A DNA stretch of 64,000 nucleotides from Mercenaria mercenaria (Eukaryota; Mollusca; Bivalvia; Venerida; Veneridae): contig NC_069367.1 in the NCBI RefSeq assembly GCF_021730395.1, positions 70,727,501 through 70,791,500 on the forward strand, written 5' to 3'. Each line of letters starts with the position of its first letter. The stretch's first letter is position 1. A program made the translations under genes and the position numbers. This document shows, piece by piece, positions 60,577-64,000 of the stretch. Under the pieces are notes generated by a model that made no database searches, had not been told where the DNA came from, and saw only the letters and a program-made list of their open reading frames with translations.

Positions 60577-62346
60577 AAAAATATTGACACATGCATTTTT
60601 TTTCGGAAAATATTGTACTTAAGACAGCACCAAATGCAGTGACCCAAAATTATTTTTCATTTCAATTGTTTAATGTTATTGTATGTACTGATTGTATTGA
60701 ATATTATATCACAAAACTAGCAAATTACCTGGCTTTAAATTATGACATGGCAAACGTTTGACACTAGTGAAAACAATTGGAACGCGTCTGTAAAACATAT
60801 AATTCATTAAATGCATGTAGTCTAAGAATAGAATACACAAAACGTATGTAAAGATAAATGTTAAAAAGACAACGATAACGTAAGAACATCAAATAATTAG
60901 TATGAAATCAGTCTGTTTCCCGTCAATCAAGATTCATTAAAAACTCCAGAAAGTAGAACATATTCTCAAATATTTATACAATGCTGGACATAGTGATAAG
61001 TCAAAGTCATACAATTACATAATCACATTCAGTAAGTCATCACTCCGATCCCCATTTATCTTAAGCATTCTGTAGCAAAACAAAGTTTTACTGCCTTTTC
61101 TAAACCAAGGCTATTTCTCTCTTTAGTTTGAATCTTTAGTTTGAATTATTCCAAACGTTTGAGAATTCATGTTCTATGCCACCTAAACTTGCTGGCTTTG
61201 CAAGAATTTTCTGCTGTTAATCTCATACATTTAGCCTTTTTCTTGAATCATCCACTATATCAAAGTTACCTCAAATGGGGTCTTTAGGCTTCATGATGAC
61301 TTATAATGAACTTTGATAATATTCTGTTTGATATTTATGTTTGCCTTTTTATCATGAACAGTTGTCAATCACTCAATGACATATTGAAAAGGTTACTTGT
61401 CTTACCTTCTACCAAAAATTATTGTTCATTTTGGAAATTAGCAGGGCTACTTTGGATGGTGTTTGCACAATAGTGTAATTGTATTTATAATCAAAAGCGT
61501 CACTTATTACACAATAAGCAAACAAGTAAATACATCTGTTGACATGCTGATATCACCTATTGACACCATTAACATTAAAATACAATGATATCTAATATTG
61601 ATGAGGAGGTAATGGAATAGTTTTCAGGTTCTATGTATATGTCAGTAAATGCCGGTAAATACCAGTAAATGCCGGTAAATACCAGTAAATGCTACGGATG
61701 TGTCAAATACTCTTAAATGCCGTCATTTTGCCAACCCAGGTCTGTCGTGAGGCCATGCTAGTGTAAAAGTCTCCTGATGGTTCATCTATTTCAACTACCG
61801 TAGTCGTCGAAACCCTATTAGCGAATTCACTATCTGAAAAATGACAAGATGTACATCTGTCAAACTGTGATGTTTTAATTAGGATGACAACTCATATATC
61901 TTCTATTTCCCATGAGTTCTCAGTTATTGGCTTTATTGCAGAACATCTTGAATGAAACACGCACACACATTAAAATAGGATTTATATCTTATTTTTATAA
62001 ACACAATGAAATAAAATTTTTAGTGACATAACTACGATTGGCTAACAGCATCGTCAGTTTATTGACAAGTTATAGGCTGTTGAACACTATTTTAATGAGA
62101 AAGCATCGAGTGGTTGGGCTACAGTATGGCTTGCTTCACATAAAACCTGGCAGTTTTGTGTATAAGGTCCAGGTGGTTTCCTGGTAACTGAAATGACTCA
62201 ATGATGACAAATAACTACATGTATGTGGTTTCTGTTTAAGAATGATTTAGTCGCGTCTGTACATGAATAATCTAATAAATTTATTCTCATTCCTGGATTT
62301 TATAAAAAATACTTTTTGAAATGTTTATTTTACCCTCGACACAAGT
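60577..62346. other. Intergenic between the tail-to-tail CLCA copies B and C
   Basis: Contains a short tandem of TAAATGCCGG / TAAATACCAG units at 61645-61695. Otherwise AT-rich DNA without a recognised gene. Confidence 0.5.
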
Positions 62347-62622
62347 CCGCCCGCTTATCTCAGTAAGGAGAGCGCAGATCTGCGGTTAGCGGGGTTTTGA
62401 GTTCGATATAAAGGCAATGCGTATGTTCTCTGTGACAATTTGATAAAAGACATTGTGTATGAATTCTGTCTGAAATCAATCGTCCTCCACCACTGATTCA
62501 TGTGGGGAAGTTGGCGGTTACAGGTTTGTACTAGTATAGAATCCAGGAACACTGGCCAGGTTAACTGCCCGTCGTTACATAACTGAAATATTGTAACGGC
62601 GTTAAACAGAACAAACAAACGA
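62347..62622 (+). mobile_element. tRNA-derived SINE
   Basis: The tRNA-like head starts at 62347 with A box TATCTCAGTAAGG (62356) and B box GAGTTCGATAT (62399). A conserved central region follows (TTCATGTGGGGAAGTTGGCG, ACAGGTTTGTACTAGTATAG, TCCAGGAACACTGGCCAGG) and a tail CGGCGTTAAACAGAACAAAC ending in CAAA repeats. This head, core and tail layout is that of bivalve SINEs. It lies immediately 3' of CLCA copy C, in the opposite orientation. Confidence 0.85.
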
Positions 62623-63744
62623 ATTACCTTCGACACTTTCTTTAGCTTTCAGTTTCTTCATACAAACGGTAACGGCAACGATTGCGATAACGATTACCAC
62701 TGCTGCAGACGACAGACTAATAATAAATGCTGCAAGATTCATTTTCTTTTCTTCTTCTACAACATCTTTTTCAATTGCTTCAACGATATAAATTTTAGAA
62801 TAAACCACCTCACCATCGATTTTCACTCGATATCCATTGGCGACAAGTATAGAAACAATGTTAGAGATATCTCCTGCATTCCCTGCTTCATCTTTGGCAC
62901 TTATACCAAGGAATGTTGTTGATGTATATGACTCCTCCGCATCTATTTCTAATCTTACGTATTCAACTTCTCCAGCAGCCTTTGGTGTGAAGTTTGCATT
63001 TTTGATATCCAGCAGTTCCGCATTCGAAAAATCATTTATCAGGACATTTATATCATCAGATATTCTCAGTTCATATTCCGTGGCTTAAATTAATAAAATG
63101 AATATTTAACCCTTTTGTGTAGATGTTTTATGTAAAGAAGCTATTCATTTGGCTAATGAATCGCCGAAAGATATACACAAGTACTCATAAGTGTCCTAAG
63201 TTAATTTCTTGTGCACAATTAGGACATTAATGTCGGCATATTTTCAAATTTCAAATTAAATGAGCGTAAATTTAGTTTTAGATCCTACAACGTTAACCAT
63301 CATTGCAGCCGCGAGAACACTTGCCTGTAGACTGTCTTGTGATAGTAACGTTCTCTGCGGCCGCCTTAAACAATACGTCTTAAGCTTTAATGGAAATGAA
63401 TGTAAATTGTTTGCTTTCAATCAATTAATGCATTATATAATTTGACTAAGAAACAGCTGAACTATCACGAATATTACTGTCTAATATAATTCTAGTAAAA
63501 TAATGACCTTGTCCGACGTTTATATCATCCCCGGTTGCCGTCCATGTGATGGTGAAGTTTCTACTCTCACCGTACTGGGTATTCTCCGTGGAAATGTCTA
63601 TGATAGATACATCTGTTATACGGCCAGGCGCAGTAATGTCTTGACTTGCAATTGAACTTGAATAGTTTGATACTAACATTTCATTTGCCAGAGTGACTCG
63701 TTGAAAGTTGTCTTGAAGAACCTCAGTGACGTTTGCGTCTTCCT
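62602..63744 (-). CDS. CLCA-family protein, last two exons (copy C)
   Basis: The exons are 63744-63508 (237 bases, same length as in A and B) and 63083-62602. They encode EEDANVTEVLQDNFQRVTLA, QDITAPGRITDVSIID, ITWTATGDDINVGQ, then TEYELRISDDINVLINDFSN, SNIVSILVANGYRVKIDGEV and a transmembrane helix (AAFIISLSSAAVVIVIAIVA) with the tail MKKLKAKESVEG. No lesion is seen. Where copy A has its stop (AAAGCTTAA), copy C reads on: either the last residues NSFVCSV and TAA at 62602 come from the SINE tail, or GAAG|GTAATT at 62628 is a donor to a further exon. Earlier exons lie beyond base 64000. C is more diverged from A and B than these are from each other. Confidence 0.85.
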
Positions 63745-64000
63745 CTGAAATCATTTTTTTTTTCGGAATTCTTGTAACAAATCAGGCCAAGTGCAAAGAT
63801 TCTACGTTAAGTTACGGCTTTTATTTCATTTGTATATTCTAAAACAGGAGTAATTTTGATTGAACAGTCGTAGAGTTTATAAATTTAATTAGAAGTAAAG
63901 AAATAATACATGAAACATGCATACGTTCAGACTTTTGTTGTTTTTATAACTGCCCCTGATTATCTGCTTTGAAATACTCATTGTATCTATCAGTTCAGGA
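63745..64000 (-). other. CLCA copy C intron, start
   Basis: Intron upstream of the 63744 exon. Exon 11 is expected within about 230 bases by comparison with A, and TCCTGAACTG at the extreme end resembles its last codons, but no donor follows, so it is not annotated. Confidence 0.35.

Noticed and set aside
63960-64000. Exon 11 of CLCA copy C at the window edge
   Set aside because: Only about ten bases resemble the exon end and no donor follows.

Overview
The window reads as nuclear DNA of a mollusc, most likely a bivalve. It is AT-rich, its genes are split into short exons with GT-AG introns, and it is packed with small terminal-inverted-repeat (TIR) elements, mariner-type transposons, LINE tails and tRNA-derived SINEs of the kinds common in clam genomes. 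The species assignment is inference; nothing here names a species.

The host-gene content is a cluster of calcium-activated chloride channel regulator (CLCA) family genes. Copy A (+ strand, 1138-2609) is only the last three exons of a gene that starts before the window; they are intact and end in a transmembrane helix. Copy B (+ strand, 30853-50365) shows twelve exons whose phases all fit: the metalloprotease motif, a complete MIDAS-type vWA domain, the beta-sandwich region, an FN3-like domain and the transmembrane tail. It carries three in-frame stops and two frameshifts, so I call it a pseudogene; its first (signal peptide) exon was not found. Copy C (- strand, 63744-62602) is the last two exons of a third gene, tail to tail with B, with a SINE sitting at its 3' end.

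About 11 kb containing the 3' end of A (1-10859) is repeated around the 3' end of B (47655-59306) at roughly 5% exon divergence. Each copy has its own insertions, so each shows the other's pre-insertion sites. The duplicated block also carries a foldback element built from 21-bp palindromic satellite units, and a minus-strand exon-like frame that is open in one copy and broken in the other.

Between A and B (about 10.9-30.8 kb) I see only repeats: a decayed LINE, low-complexity DNA, several hairpin elements, two TIR elements with tandem internal units (19.0-20.3 kb, 28.6-29.8 kb), and a mariner-like element nested inside a larger inverted-repeat element (21.2-26.0 kb). Introns of B hold a mariner copy that fills most of intron 2, a ghost duplicate of exon 5, and a broken LTR-retrotransposon fossil. 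From 59.3 to 62.3 kb there are two MITEs and otherwise nothing I can assign.
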